From Herbiconiux daphne (GTDB taxonomy: Bacteria > Actinomycetota > Actinomycetes > Actinomycetales > Microbacteriaceae), in contig NZ_JANLCJ010000004.1 of NCBI RefSeq assembly GCF_024979295.1, positions 186,001 to 250,000 on the forward strand: 64,000 nt of DNA. The letters run 5' to 3'. Made by a program: the position numbers and the translations under genes. Positions 17,232 through 24,594 of this stretch are shown one piece after another. The stretch's first letter is position 1. Each line of letters opens with the position of its first letter. Under the pieces are notes generated by a model. That model saw nothing but the letters and a program-made list of their open reading frames with translations. It searched no databases and was not told the DNA's origin.

Positions 17232-18704
17232 CTATTCCCGCGTCGCCAGGTGGTAGGAGGCCGGATCGAACCGGGAGTTCTCTTCGCGGAACTGGTAGGC
17301 GAAATCGGGCCAGGTCACGGTGAGTGTCTGCGTGCGGGGATCGACATACCAGTTGTGGCACCCTCCCGACAGCCACACGCTGCCCTCGCTTCGCCGGGCG
17401 AGGTCGTCGACGTAGGCGTGTTCACCCTCGGGCGTCGCCTCGACGAAGGCGACCCCGGTGGCATCGACGTAGTCGAGCGCGCTCAGGATGTAGTCGATCT
17501 GCGACTCGATGATGTAGACCGACGAGTTGTGGCCGAGCGAGGTGTTCGCACCGTTGGTGATGAAGAGGTTGGGAAATCCCGGCGTGCTGATCGACGCCGT
17601 CGACTTCATCCCGTCGCTCCACGACTCGGCGAGGGTGCTTCCGTCGCGGCCACGGATGAGGGTGGCGAAGCGGGGCTCCGTGGCGTCGAAGCCTGTGGCG
17701 AACACCAGAACGTCGAGGTCGAACGCGGCCCCGCCGGCACTGTGCGCCGTCGAGCCTTCGATGCGGCTGAGAGCCGAGGCCTCGAGCGTCACGTTGTCCT
17801 GCACCATCGAGGCGTAGTAGCGGCCGGGGCCGAGGATGCGCTTGCACCCGATCTCGTAGTCGGGGGTGAGTTTCGCGCGAAGCTCCGGATCGGTGACCGC
17901 CGACTCCAGGTAGCGCAGCGACGCGTTCCGCGCGCGCTCCAGCAGGGCGGGCACCCGCACCCGTGCCGGGAAGTTGCCCTCGCTGTACCAGAAGACCTCC
18001 GAGCGGAGCTCGCGCATGGCGGCGGGATAGCGCGCGAACAACCTCTTCTGCGCAGCACTGAACTCGGGCCGTCTGCCGGACGGCACGAAGAAGTACGGGG
18101 CGCTCCGCTGGAAGACGACGACCTCGGCGGCCACGCGCTGAAGTTCCGGCAGCACCTGCACGGCAGAGGCCCCGGTGCCCACCAGCCCGACCCGCTTGCC
18201 CTCGAGCGGCACCCCGTGGTTCCACCTGGCGGTATGGAAGAGCTCGCCGGCGAAGGCATCGAGGCCCTCGATGTCGGGCAGACGCGTGTCGGAGAGGTGC
18301 CCGCACGCGGTCACGACGAACTTCGCCGACCAGGAGCCGTTCGAGGTCTCCACCTGCCACCGCGCACTGCTCTCGTCCCAGCGGGCAGCCGTGACCTCGG
18401 TGTTCAGTCGCACGTGCTCCGTCACGCCCTCCTCGCGCACACCGTCGCGGAGGTATTGCCAGATCTCCGCCCCGGGCGCCTGAACGGCGGACCAGTTCGG
18501 ATTGAGCCGGAACGAGTACGAGTACAGATGGGCGGGCACGTCGCAGGCCACACCCGGATAGGTGTTGTCGCGCCAGGTTCCGCCCACGTCGTGCGCGCGC
18601 TCGAGCACCACGAACGAGTCGAACCCCCGGCGCTTCAGTCGGATGCCGAGGCCGATCCCTGCGAAACCCGCGCCGATGACCACCACCTCCACCTGCTCGG
18701 TCAT
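17232..18704 (-). CDS. Flavin-containing Baeyer-Villiger-type monooxygenase, short form
   Basis: 490 residues with the FAD motif GAGFAG (11-16) directly at the N terminus, GGTWRDNTYPGVACDVPA, the fingerprint FAGELFHTARWN (FxGxxxHxxxW, Asn at the last place), the NADPH motif LVGTGASAVQ and the late ATG motif VFATGFDA. It should oxidise a ketone to an ester using NADPH and oxygen. Its start overlaps the hydrolase stop (ATGA), so an ester made here could be cut at once by that enzyme. It is shorter than and not closely alike to the 604-residue enzyme at 14606-16420, so the two may act on different ketones. Confidence 0.9.
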   Translation of the reverse strand: MTEQVEVVVIGAGFAGIGLGIRLKRRGFDSFVVLERAHDVGGTWRDNTYPGVACDVPAHLYSYSFRLNPNWSAVQAPGAEIWQYLRDGVREEGVTEHVRLNTEVTAARWDESSARWQVETSNGSWSAKFVVTACGHLSDTRLPDIEGLDAFAGELFHTARWNHGVPLEGKRVGLVGTGASAVQVLPELQRVAAEVVVFQRSAPYFFVPSGRRPEFSAAQKRLFARYPAAMRELRSEVFWYSEGNFPARVRVPALLERARNASLRYLESAVTDPELRAKLTPDYEIGCKRILGPGRYYASMVQDNVTLEASALSRIEGSTAHSAGGAAFDLDVLVFATGFDATEPRFATLIRGRDGSTLAESWSDGMKSTASISTPGFPNLFITNGANTSLGHNSSVYIIESQIDYILSALDYVDATGVAFVEATPEGEHAYVDDLARRSEGSVWLSGGCHNWYVDPRTQTLTVTWPDFAYQFREENSRFDPASYHLATRE

Positions 18705-19558
18705 GGCTGCTCCGCCGGGATCACGGTGCCCGCGGGGTGACGGGACGGCTGCGACAAGAAGGTGCGCACCGCCAGGTGCAGCTCGGCCGGCCGCTCGAAC
18801 ACGAGCGCGTGCCCCGAACTGAGCTCGAGGTAGCGCGCATCCTCGATCGCCCCGAACAGGGCGAGACTGTGGTGCCGCGGCACCATCAGGTCGTGCGTGC
18901 AGCCGATCACCAGGGTGACCGCCCTGATGGCGGCGACCTCGTCGGCGATGTCGATCCGGCGATTGAGCGAGGCGAGACGGGCGAGGAATTCCGGGGTGCC
19001 CGACGGCGGTGGTGCGACCGTGGCGAGCTCGTCGAACGAGCGCTTGGCCAGGAAGGGCACCCCGAAGGCCAGCAGCAGCGAGAGCTTCTTGAATGCCACC
19101 GGGTCGCCGCCGCGGAGCTGTTGCTGCACATCCTGTCGCAACAGTTGCTGGGTGTCCGTCGTGATCCACCCGGCCACCAGCACCAGGTTCTGCACCCGGT
19201 CGGCGTGGTGGGCCGCGTAGGAGGCGGCGACGACGGCCCCGAGGGAGTAGCCCAGCACGGAGACGGGCCCGGTGGGCGCCTCGCGATCGACCACCGCGGC
19301 GACCTGACGCTCGAGGTCGTCGACGGTCAGCTCGGCGTTCCCCGGGGGCGGCGCGAGATCGACGGAGATCACTCGCTGGGTGCGCGCGAGCATCGGGAAC
19401 ACGAACGAGAAGTGCCCCTCGGTCGACCCACCGGTGCCGTGGATGAGCACGACCGGCGGCAGCGGCCCGCTGGTGGCTCCGGCGGCGAACCAGCGCACGG
19501 AAGCGCCGCCGACGTCGATGACGCCCTGGTCGAGTTCGCGGGCGAGTGCCGTCATCAT
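18701..19558 (-). CDS. Alpha/beta hydrolase
   Basis: 285 residues with the fold's landmarks: oxyanion-hole HGTGGSTEG near residue 40, nucleophile elbow GYSLG with S105, an acid candidate in IGCTHDLMVP and the catalytic His in SSGHALVFERP near the end. It is soluble, with no signal peptide. It lies between an alcohol dehydrogenase (ATGA overlap upstream) and a Baeyer-Villiger monooxygenase (ATGA overlap downstream), which strongly suggests hydrolysis of the ester or lactone the monooxygenase makes. Two consecutive ATG codons occur; the second (19555) has the better spacing from GGAGG, the first gives the coupled overlap. Confidence 0.88.
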   Translation of the reverse strand: MMTALARELDQGVIDVGGASVRWFAAGATSGPLPPVVLIHGTGGSTEGHFSFVFPMLARTQRVISVDLAPPPGNAELTVDDLERQVAAVVDREAPTGPVSVLGYSLGAVVAASYAAHHADRVQNLVLVAGWITTDTQQLLRQDVQQQLRGGDPVAFKKLSLLLAFGVPFLAKRSFDELATVAPPPSGTPEFLARLASLNRRIDIADEVAAIRAVTLVIGCTHDLMVPRHHSLALFGAIEDARYLELSSGHALVFERPAELHLAVRTFLSQPSRHPAGTVIPAEQP

Positions 19559-20646
19559 CCACCTCCGTGGTTCGACGAGAGAACGTCCACTCGGCGGACG
19601 GGCTGCGGCCGGATCGTCAGCAACACCTTCAATGCCCGGCCCGAATGCATGTCGTCGAATCCCTGGGCCACGGCGTCCAGCGGATGCACCGTGTCGATCA
19701 GCGGCGAGGGGTCGAGCCGCCCCTCCCGCACGTCTGACACCAGGCGCGGCAGGTAGTGGCGTGCCGGGGCGGTTCCGCCGGCCAGGTGCATCCCGCGGTT
19801 GAAGACCGTCATCGGCGGCAGCGCTGCGACCCCGTGCGGCACTCCGACGAATCCCAGCCGGCCGCCCGGGCGCACCAGGTCGATCGCCGTGTCGAAAGAG
19901 GCCTGCAGACCGACGCACTCGATCACGCAGTCGGCTCGCACTCCCCCGTTGAGGTCGAGGAACCGCTCTGCCGCCGGTTCGTCGCGCTGCACCTTCAGGG
20001 TCTCGACACCGAAGCCCGAAGCGATCTGGAGCCGCGAGTCCTGCTCGCCCAGCAGCACCACCCTGCCCGCCCCGCGCGCACGGGCGGCACTCGCAGCGGC
20101 GATCCCGACCGCCCCGTCGCCGATCACCGCGACCGTGTCGCCCACGCCCACCTCGGCGAGCGCCGCCCCGTGCGTGCCGGTGGCGTAGACGTCGGCGAGC
20201 GGAAGGAGCTTTCGCGCCAGCGTGACGTCGATCTCGTCGGCCGCCCACGGCAGACCCACGAGGGTCGCGTCGGCGAAGGGAACGCGGATGCGCTCGGCCT
20301 GGGCCCCGGGGCCGTCCTTACCCCACAGCCCGGCCTCGGCGCAGAACGGCTGGAGTCCGCGGCGGCATTCGGCGCACGAGCCCTCCGAGTAGACGAACGG
20401 CGCGATGACGCTGTCTCCGGGCGCGAACCCGGTGACCGCGTGGCCGACCTCCCGCACCCGGCCGATGAACTCGTGCCCGGTGCTGCCCGGAGCCTTCGGA
20501 ACGAGCCCCCGATAGGCCCACAGGTCGGAGCCGCAGATCGCGGCGTAGTCGATGTCGACCACGGCGTCCCGGGCGTCGAGGATGACGGGATCATCCACCT
20601 CGACCACGGAGACCAGGCCCGGGCCGGAGAACCACGACGTGCGCAT
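19555..20646 (-). CDS. Zinc-dependent alcohol dehydrogenase (medium-chain)
   Basis: 363 residues from ATG at 20646, preceded by GGGAGAGGG; the frame stays open 77 codons further upstream without a ribosome site. The catalytic zinc ligands are in AAICGSDLWAYRG and TGHEFIGRV. The structural-zinc lobe is SCAECRRGLQPFC, which keeps three of the usual four cysteines. The Rossmann motif reads VIGDGAVGIAAASAA. It would oxidise a secondary alcohol to the ketone used by the adjoining Baeyer-Villiger enzyme (inference). It is first in the operon 20646 to 16422 and divergent from the second alcohol dehydrogenase. Confidence 0.88.
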   Translation of the reverse strand: MRTSWFSGPGLVSVVEVDDPVILDARDAVVDIDYAAICGSDLWAYRGLVPKAPGSTGHEFIGRVREVGHAVTGFAPGDSVIAPFVYSEGSCAECRRGLQPFCAEAGLWGKDGPGAQAERIRVPFADATLVGLPWAADEIDVTLARKLLPLADVYATGTHGAALAEVGVGDTVAVIGDGAVGIAAASAARARGAGRVVLLGEQDSRLQIASGFGVETLKVQRDEPAAERFLDLNGGVRADCVIECVGLQASFDTAIDLVRPGGRLGFVGVPHGVAALPPMTVFNRGMHLAGGTAPARHYLPRLVSDVREGRLDPSPLIDTVHPLDAVAQGFDDMHSGRALKVLLTIRPQPVRRVDVLSSNHGGG

Positions 20647-20836
20647 CGGAACCCTCTCCCTCGATCGGGCCCCAGTATTGCAGCGGCCGGGCGGCGGCGG
20701 CACGGTCGAGCCACGCTTTCGACCGCCGGCGACCGCTGAGTGGACTTCTGGCTCCCGAGGCCCCTGCCCGCCTTGTGCGTCGGCCGCCCGCCCGCGTACG
20801 GTCGGCACCGCGGGTCGCACTCGGGCGGCTCCCGGC

Positions 20837-20854
20837 GAAGGACGTGATCCCATC
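20837..20854 (+). promoter_or_regulatory. Ribosome-binding site and probable ATC start codon
   Basis: GAAGGA (20837-20842) lies nine bases before ATC (20852-20854). The dehydrogenase family consensus begins M-K-A-W-Q-F, and here the in-frame sequence is ATC-AAG-GCG-TGG-CAG, so ATC takes the place of ATG. The same frame upstream shows no ATG, GTG or TTG with a ribosome site for over 200 bases. Confidence 0.6.
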
Positions 20855-21802
20855 AAGGCGTGGCAGTTCATCGGCACCCATCAGCCGCTCACCCTCAACG
20901 AGGTGGCGGAACCCGTTGCGGGCGAGGGCGAGGTCGTGGTCGACATCCGGGCGGCGGGACTGTGCCATTCCGACGTCGGCATCCTCACGATCGAGAACTT
21001 CCTGCCGCCCTTCGTGCGGCCACCGCTGACCATCGGACACGAGATCGCCGGAGTCATCGCCGCGGTCGGCCAGGGCGTCTCGGAATGGCGCGTCGGAGAC
21101 CGAGTGGGCGTGTGCCAGGTCGGCGACGACGTGACCGGGATCACCCGCGACGGCGGGTACGCGCCGAAGGTGCGGGTCGGCGTCGAGGTGCTGTTGGGCA
21201 TTCCCGACTCCGTGAGCTTCGAGCAGGCCGCTGCCGGCAACGACGCCGGCATGACGGCTCAACACGCCATGGTCGTCGACGGTGAGATCGCGGCCGGTCA
21301 GCGCGTGGGCGTGATCGGGCTCGGCGGAGTCGGCCAGATCGGGGCGCGCATCGCCGTGCTGAACGGGTGCACGGTCTACGCAGCAGAGATCAAGCGCTCG
21401 GTCTGGCCGCTGGCCGCCGACCTGGGCGTGACGCGGGTGGTGGACGACATCTCCGAACTCGCCGGAGTCGATCTCGACCTCGTCGTGGACTTCGCCGGCT
21501 TCGGAACCACGACCGCCGCTGCGATCGAGACGGTGCGCCACGGCGGGCGGGTCGTGCAGGTGGGGCTCGGCCGTCTGAACGCAACCATCAGCATCCAGAG
21601 TCTCGTGATGAAGGAGATCACGCTCAAGGGATGCCTCGGCGGCACCATGGCCGACACCGCCGCCGTCTACGACCTCATGGCGTCGGGCGCGCTGGAGCCG
21701 CTCATCACGACCACCGGATTCGACGACATCCGCGACGGCCTCGAGCGCTTGGAGCGCGGCGAGGTGGTCGGCCGCCTGGTCGCGACCTATCCCGCCGCGT
21801 GA
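20852..21802 (+). CDS. Zinc-type alcohol dehydrogenase apparently starting at ATC
   Basis: 316 residues if ATC at 20852 is the start. Landmarks are GLCHSDVG with the catalytic Cys at 38, TIGHEIAGVI, the cofactor motif VIGLGGVGQIGARIAV and a C-terminal VGRLVATYP. The structural-zinc cysteine loop is absent: after WRVGDRVGVCQVG the chain goes straight to DGGYAPK. No ATG, GTG or TTG lies near the expected start, while AAGGA is correctly placed before ATC. The frame stays open upstream, so a much longer start cannot be excluded, but that part is low-complexity and shadows the divergent gene. It probably oxidises an alcohol in the same pathway as the neighbouring monooxygenases. Confidence 0.8.
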   Translation: MKAWQFIGTHQPLTLNEVAEPVAGEGEVVVDIRAAGLCHSDVGILTIENFLPPFVRPPLTIGHEIAGVIAAVGQGVSEWRVGDRVGVCQVGDDVTGITRDGGYAPKVRVGVEVLLGIPDSVSFEQAAAGNDAGMTAQHAMVVDGEIAAGQRVGVIGLGGVGQIGARIAVLNGCTVYAAEIKRSVWPLAADLGVTRVVDDISELAGVDLDLVVDFAGFGTTTAAAIETVRHGGRVVQVGLGRLNATISIQSLVMKEITLKGCLGGTMADTAAVYDLMASGALEPLITTTGFDDIRDGLERLERGEVVGRLVATYPAA

Positions 21803-21820
21803 CCAGTCCGGCGGGCGCCC

Positions 21821-22702
21821 TCAGCGGGTGATGGCACCGAGCACGAGATCATGGAACCACCGCAATGCCGCGGTCTGATGGCCAGGGGGTCGCCGGTAGA
21901 CCCTCACCTCGAGCGGAGCCAGCCGGAACGGCAGCGGCCGGGTCATCACCCCGAGGCTGCGCTCCCACTCGAACGCGGGCCCCGACGGCACGGTGGCGAC
22001 CAACCCACTCGTCCGCACCAGGCGCGGGACGGCTGAGAACCGGTTGACGGTGACGGCGGGTCGGATCGCGATTCCGGCCTGGCGCAGGGCGTGCTCGACC
22101 GTGAGCCGGCCGGAGTCCCCGTTCACGAAGACATGGTCGGCGTTCTCGTAGGCCTCGAGAGTGAGTTCGCCGGCGCTCAGGGGGTGCTCCTCGCTCAGCA
22201 GCGCGACATAGGTCTCCGACTTGATCGTGGTGCCTTCGAACTCCGCCGGCACCGGCGAGGAGGTGATCGCGAGATCGATGCTCCCCCGGCTCAGCCACTG
22301 CGGCAGCAGGCCGATGTCGAGGGGCGAGACGTCGATGCCCACGCCGGGCGCCGCCTTTCGCACGGCGGCGACGATCGTCGGGAGGTAGCCGAACTCACCC
22401 AGCTCGGACAGCGCGATGCGGAACCGGCGCTCGGCCACGGCCGGGCTGAAGTGCTTCACCTCGTCGAGCCTCTGCTCGATGCGCGAGAGCGAGTCGCGGA
22501 AGTCGGGGTAGAGCGAGTCGGCGAGCATGCTGGGCACCATGGTGCCACCCTCGCGCTGGAACAGCGGGTCGTCGAGCTCGCGGCGCATCCTGCCCAGAGC
22601 CTGGCTCACGGCCGGCTGACTCATGAACAGCCGTTCGGCTGTCGCGGTCAGGCTGCCGAGCTCGTAGACGGCGATGAAGACTTTGAGCAGGTTGAGATCC
22701 AC
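21821..22702 (-). CDS. LysR-family transcriptional regulator
   Basis: 293 residues. The N-terminal winged HTH is MDLNLLKVFIAVYELGSLT, then RLFMSQPAVSQALGRMRREL, the classical LysR pattern. The effector domain begins at about residue 90 (RRFRIALSELGEFG). The start is GTG at 22702 after GAGAGGATGAG. It follows the ThDP-enzyme gene (22745-24418) on the same strand with a 42-base gap, so it may be co-transcribed with it. Likely targets are the divergent promoters at 24419-24594, which carry two palindromes (inference). Confidence 0.93.
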   Translation of the reverse strand: MDLNLLKVFIAVYELGSLTATAERLFMSQPAVSQALGRMRRELDDPLFQREGGTMVPSMLADSLYPDFRDSLSRIEQRLDEVKHFSPAVAERRFRIALSELGEFGYLPTIVAAVRKAAPGVGIDVSPLDIGLLPQWLSRGSIDLAITSSPVPAEFEGTTIKSETYVALLSEEHPLSAGELTLEAYENADHVFVNGDSGRLTVEHALRQAGIAIRPAVTVNRFSAVPRLVRTSGLVATVPSGPAFEWERSLGVMTRPLPFRLAPLEVRVYRRPPGHQTAALRWFHDLVLGAITR

Positions 22703-22744
22703 CTGCTCATCCTCTCGGGAAAGCCTCGGTGGGGACAGCTCCGA

Positions 22745-24418
22745 TCAGTGCGCTCCGGATGCCGCCAGCTTGCGCTCGAGGGAATGCGCCATCATCCACG
22801 ACGGGAACCGCGCCACCTTGGCGTCGAGCACCAGGGGCCGGTCACGCGGGCCGTTCAGCCACTCGTGGAGCCCCGCGAGGTCGCCCAGACGTCGAACCGT
22901 GATGGCCTCGCAGCCGAATCCCCGCGCCATCGCCGCCAGATCGGTGTCGGGGAATTGCACCGCGGCGAGCTCGTCGGTGTCGCCCTCGAACATGTGCACC
23001 TCGGCGCCGTAGGCATTGTCGTCGTAGATGACGACCAGAAGGCCCAGACCGAGGCGCACAGCCGTGTCGAGCTCCGTCGGCGCCATCGTGAACGCGCCGT
23101 CGCCGATTCCCACGATCGGCAGCCGGCCGGGCACGGCGACCGCCGCGCCGATGGCGCTGGCGATGCTCAGGCCGATCGACTGGAACGCCAGCGGCAGGCA
23201 GTAGCCGATGTTGTCGGGAACCCGCAGGTGGGCGGCCGGGTAGCAGTTGAAGTTGCCGCCGTCGGAGACGACGATCCGGTTCATCGGCAAGATCTCGTCG
23301 AGCACGTTGCTCAACTCGTGCGGATCGACGCGGTCGGCTTCGGCCCGGGTGAAGTAGGGCTGTTCGCTCCAATAGCGCGAGGCCGCCACCCGCTCGGCGA
23401 CCACCGGAGTGCGGTAGCCCTCGAACGACGTGCCGCGCCGTTCCAGCTCGTCGGCGGCCGCTGCGGCGACGAGTCCGCAGTCACCCACGATTCCCAGGGC
23501 GACCGGATGATGCACGCCCAGAGCGTCGAGACGATCGTCGATCTGCACCACCGTGGCGCCGCGCAGCAGCGAGCCGCTGCGCGTGGTCCACCGGTTCAGG
23601 CTCGCGCCGAACGCAACCACCAGGTCGGCGCCCTCGACCAGCTCCGCCGCGCCATCGGTGGAGAAGCCGCCCATGATGTCCAGCGCCCAGGGGTCGTCCT
23701 CGAACACCCCGCGTCCGACGGCCGAGGTGATCAACAGTGCGCCCGCCCGATCGGCGAGCCGACGGATCTGCCCGGCAGCCCGGGCCGCACCGCGGCCGCC
23801 GACGAAGACCGGCCGCTCGGCGGCGGCGATCTCGTCGAGGAGTCCGAGCACGGCTTCGGCCGCGGGCGCCGTCGGGGCCGGATCGTGGTGCACCGGGACG
23901 AGCGAGGGATCCCACTCGATCGTCTCCAGCTGCAGATCGATCGGCAGCGAGAGCACGACCGTCTTGCGCTGGCCGGCGCACACCGAGAACGCGCGCGCCG
24001 CATCTGCGACGGCCGACGCGGCGGAATGGATGCGCGTCGGCACGGCGCCGAGGGCGGCGACGGCCTGGTCCTGATCGATGAAGAAGTTCGAGTTGGTGTC
24101 GCCGTCTGCGGTGTCACCCGTCACGACGAGCACGCGGCTGTGCGATTTCGCGGCCTCGGTGATGCCGGTCATGGCGTTGGTCAACCCGCAGCCCTGGTGC
24201 ACCGTGGTGATGACGACGCGGCCGCTGGCCCGGCTGTGGGCATCGGCCATGCACGCCGCGCCCGTTTCATGACGCGTGGCCGTGAACGGCACGCCCTCCC
24301 GGATCATGGCGTTCGTGACGTGGAAGTTGCCACTGCCCACCACGCCGAAGATGTGTGCCGCGCCCATCGCGGCGAGAGTGCGACCGACCGCTTCGGCGAC
24401 GCTTACGACCTCAATCAT
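22745..24418 (-). CDS. Thiamine-diphosphate-dependent enzyme (acetolactate synthase-like)
   Basis: 557 residues with three ThDP domains. The pyrimidine domain has GVVGSGNFHVTNAMI and the activating Glu in TRHETGAACMAD. The central domain has RPVFVGGRGAARAAGQIRRL. The diphosphate domain has the metal motif GIGDGAFTMAP ending YDDNAYG. Family members decarboxylate 2-oxo acids (benzoylformate, oxalyl-CoA, acetolactate chemistry); the specific reaction cannot be called. I prefer ATG at 24418 over the adjacent GTG at 24421 because AAGGG is better placed. It diverges from the Fbp-type ABC operon, which may bring in its substrate. One of four such enzymes in the window. Confidence 0.88.
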   Translation of the reverse strand: MIEVVSVAEAVGRTLAAMGAAHIFGVVGSGNFHVTNAMIREGVPFTATRHETGAACMADAHSRASGRVVITTVHQGCGLTNAMTGITEAAKSHSRVLVVTGDTADGDTNSNFFIDQDQAVAALGAVPTRIHSAASAVADAARAFSVCAGQRKTVVLSLPIDLQLETIEWDPSLVPVHHDPAPTAPAAEAVLGLLDEIAAAERPVFVGGRGAARAAGQIRRLADRAGALLITSAVGRGVFEDDPWALDIMGGFSTDGAAELVEGADLVVAFGASLNRWTTRSGSLLRGATVVQIDDRLDALGVHHPVALGIVGDCGLVAAAAADELERRGTSFEGYRTPVVAERVAASRYWSEQPYFTRAEADRVDPHELSNVLDEILPMNRIVVSDGGNFNCYPAAHLRVPDNIGYCLPLAFQSIGLSIASAIGAAVAVPGRLPIVGIGDGAFTMAPTELDTAVRLGLGLLVVIYDDNAYGAEVHMFEGDTDELAAVQFPDTDLAAMARGFGCEAITVRRLGDLAGLHEWLNGPRDRPLVLDAKVARFPSWMMAHSLERKLAASGAH

Positions 24419-24491
24419 CACTTGCCCTTCATCCTCGGGCTCCGTCGCCCGTGGGCCCCACTCTGCACTCGCCTGCGCTGGGGAGGGTATC

Positions 24492-24510
24492 TCCGAATCC
24501 TTATTTCGGA
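24492..24510. promoter_or_regulatory. Palindrome 1 in the ThDP/ABC divergent promoter
   Basis: TCCGAA (24492-24497) and TTCGGA (24505-24510) form a perfect inverted repeat with a 7-base spacer. It lies in the 176-base gap between the ThDP enzyme (minus) and the ABC permease (plus), and probably binds a dimeric regulator. Confidence 0.55.
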
Positions 24511-24516
24511 CATTGC

Positions 24517-24535
24517 GATTCCTAATGGCGGAATC
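24517..24535. promoter_or_regulatory. Palindrome 2 in the ThDP/ABC divergent promoter
   Basis: GATTCC (24517-24522) and GGAATC (24530-24535) form a perfect inverted repeat, also with a 7-base spacer, centred 25 bases from palindrome 1. It includes a T-N11-A core (24520-24532), the loose rule for LysR sites, which would suit the LysR regulator encoded at 21821-22702. Confidence 0.55.
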
Positions 24536-24594
24536 TTATGTTGTTCATTCCATATGACGGTTTTACGTGATCGACTGGAGGACATCCGACAGCG

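Noticed and set aside
20647..20836. Promoter search between the two divergent alcohol dehydrogenases
   Set aside because: The gap is very GC-rich and I see no convincing -10/-35 pair or palindrome.
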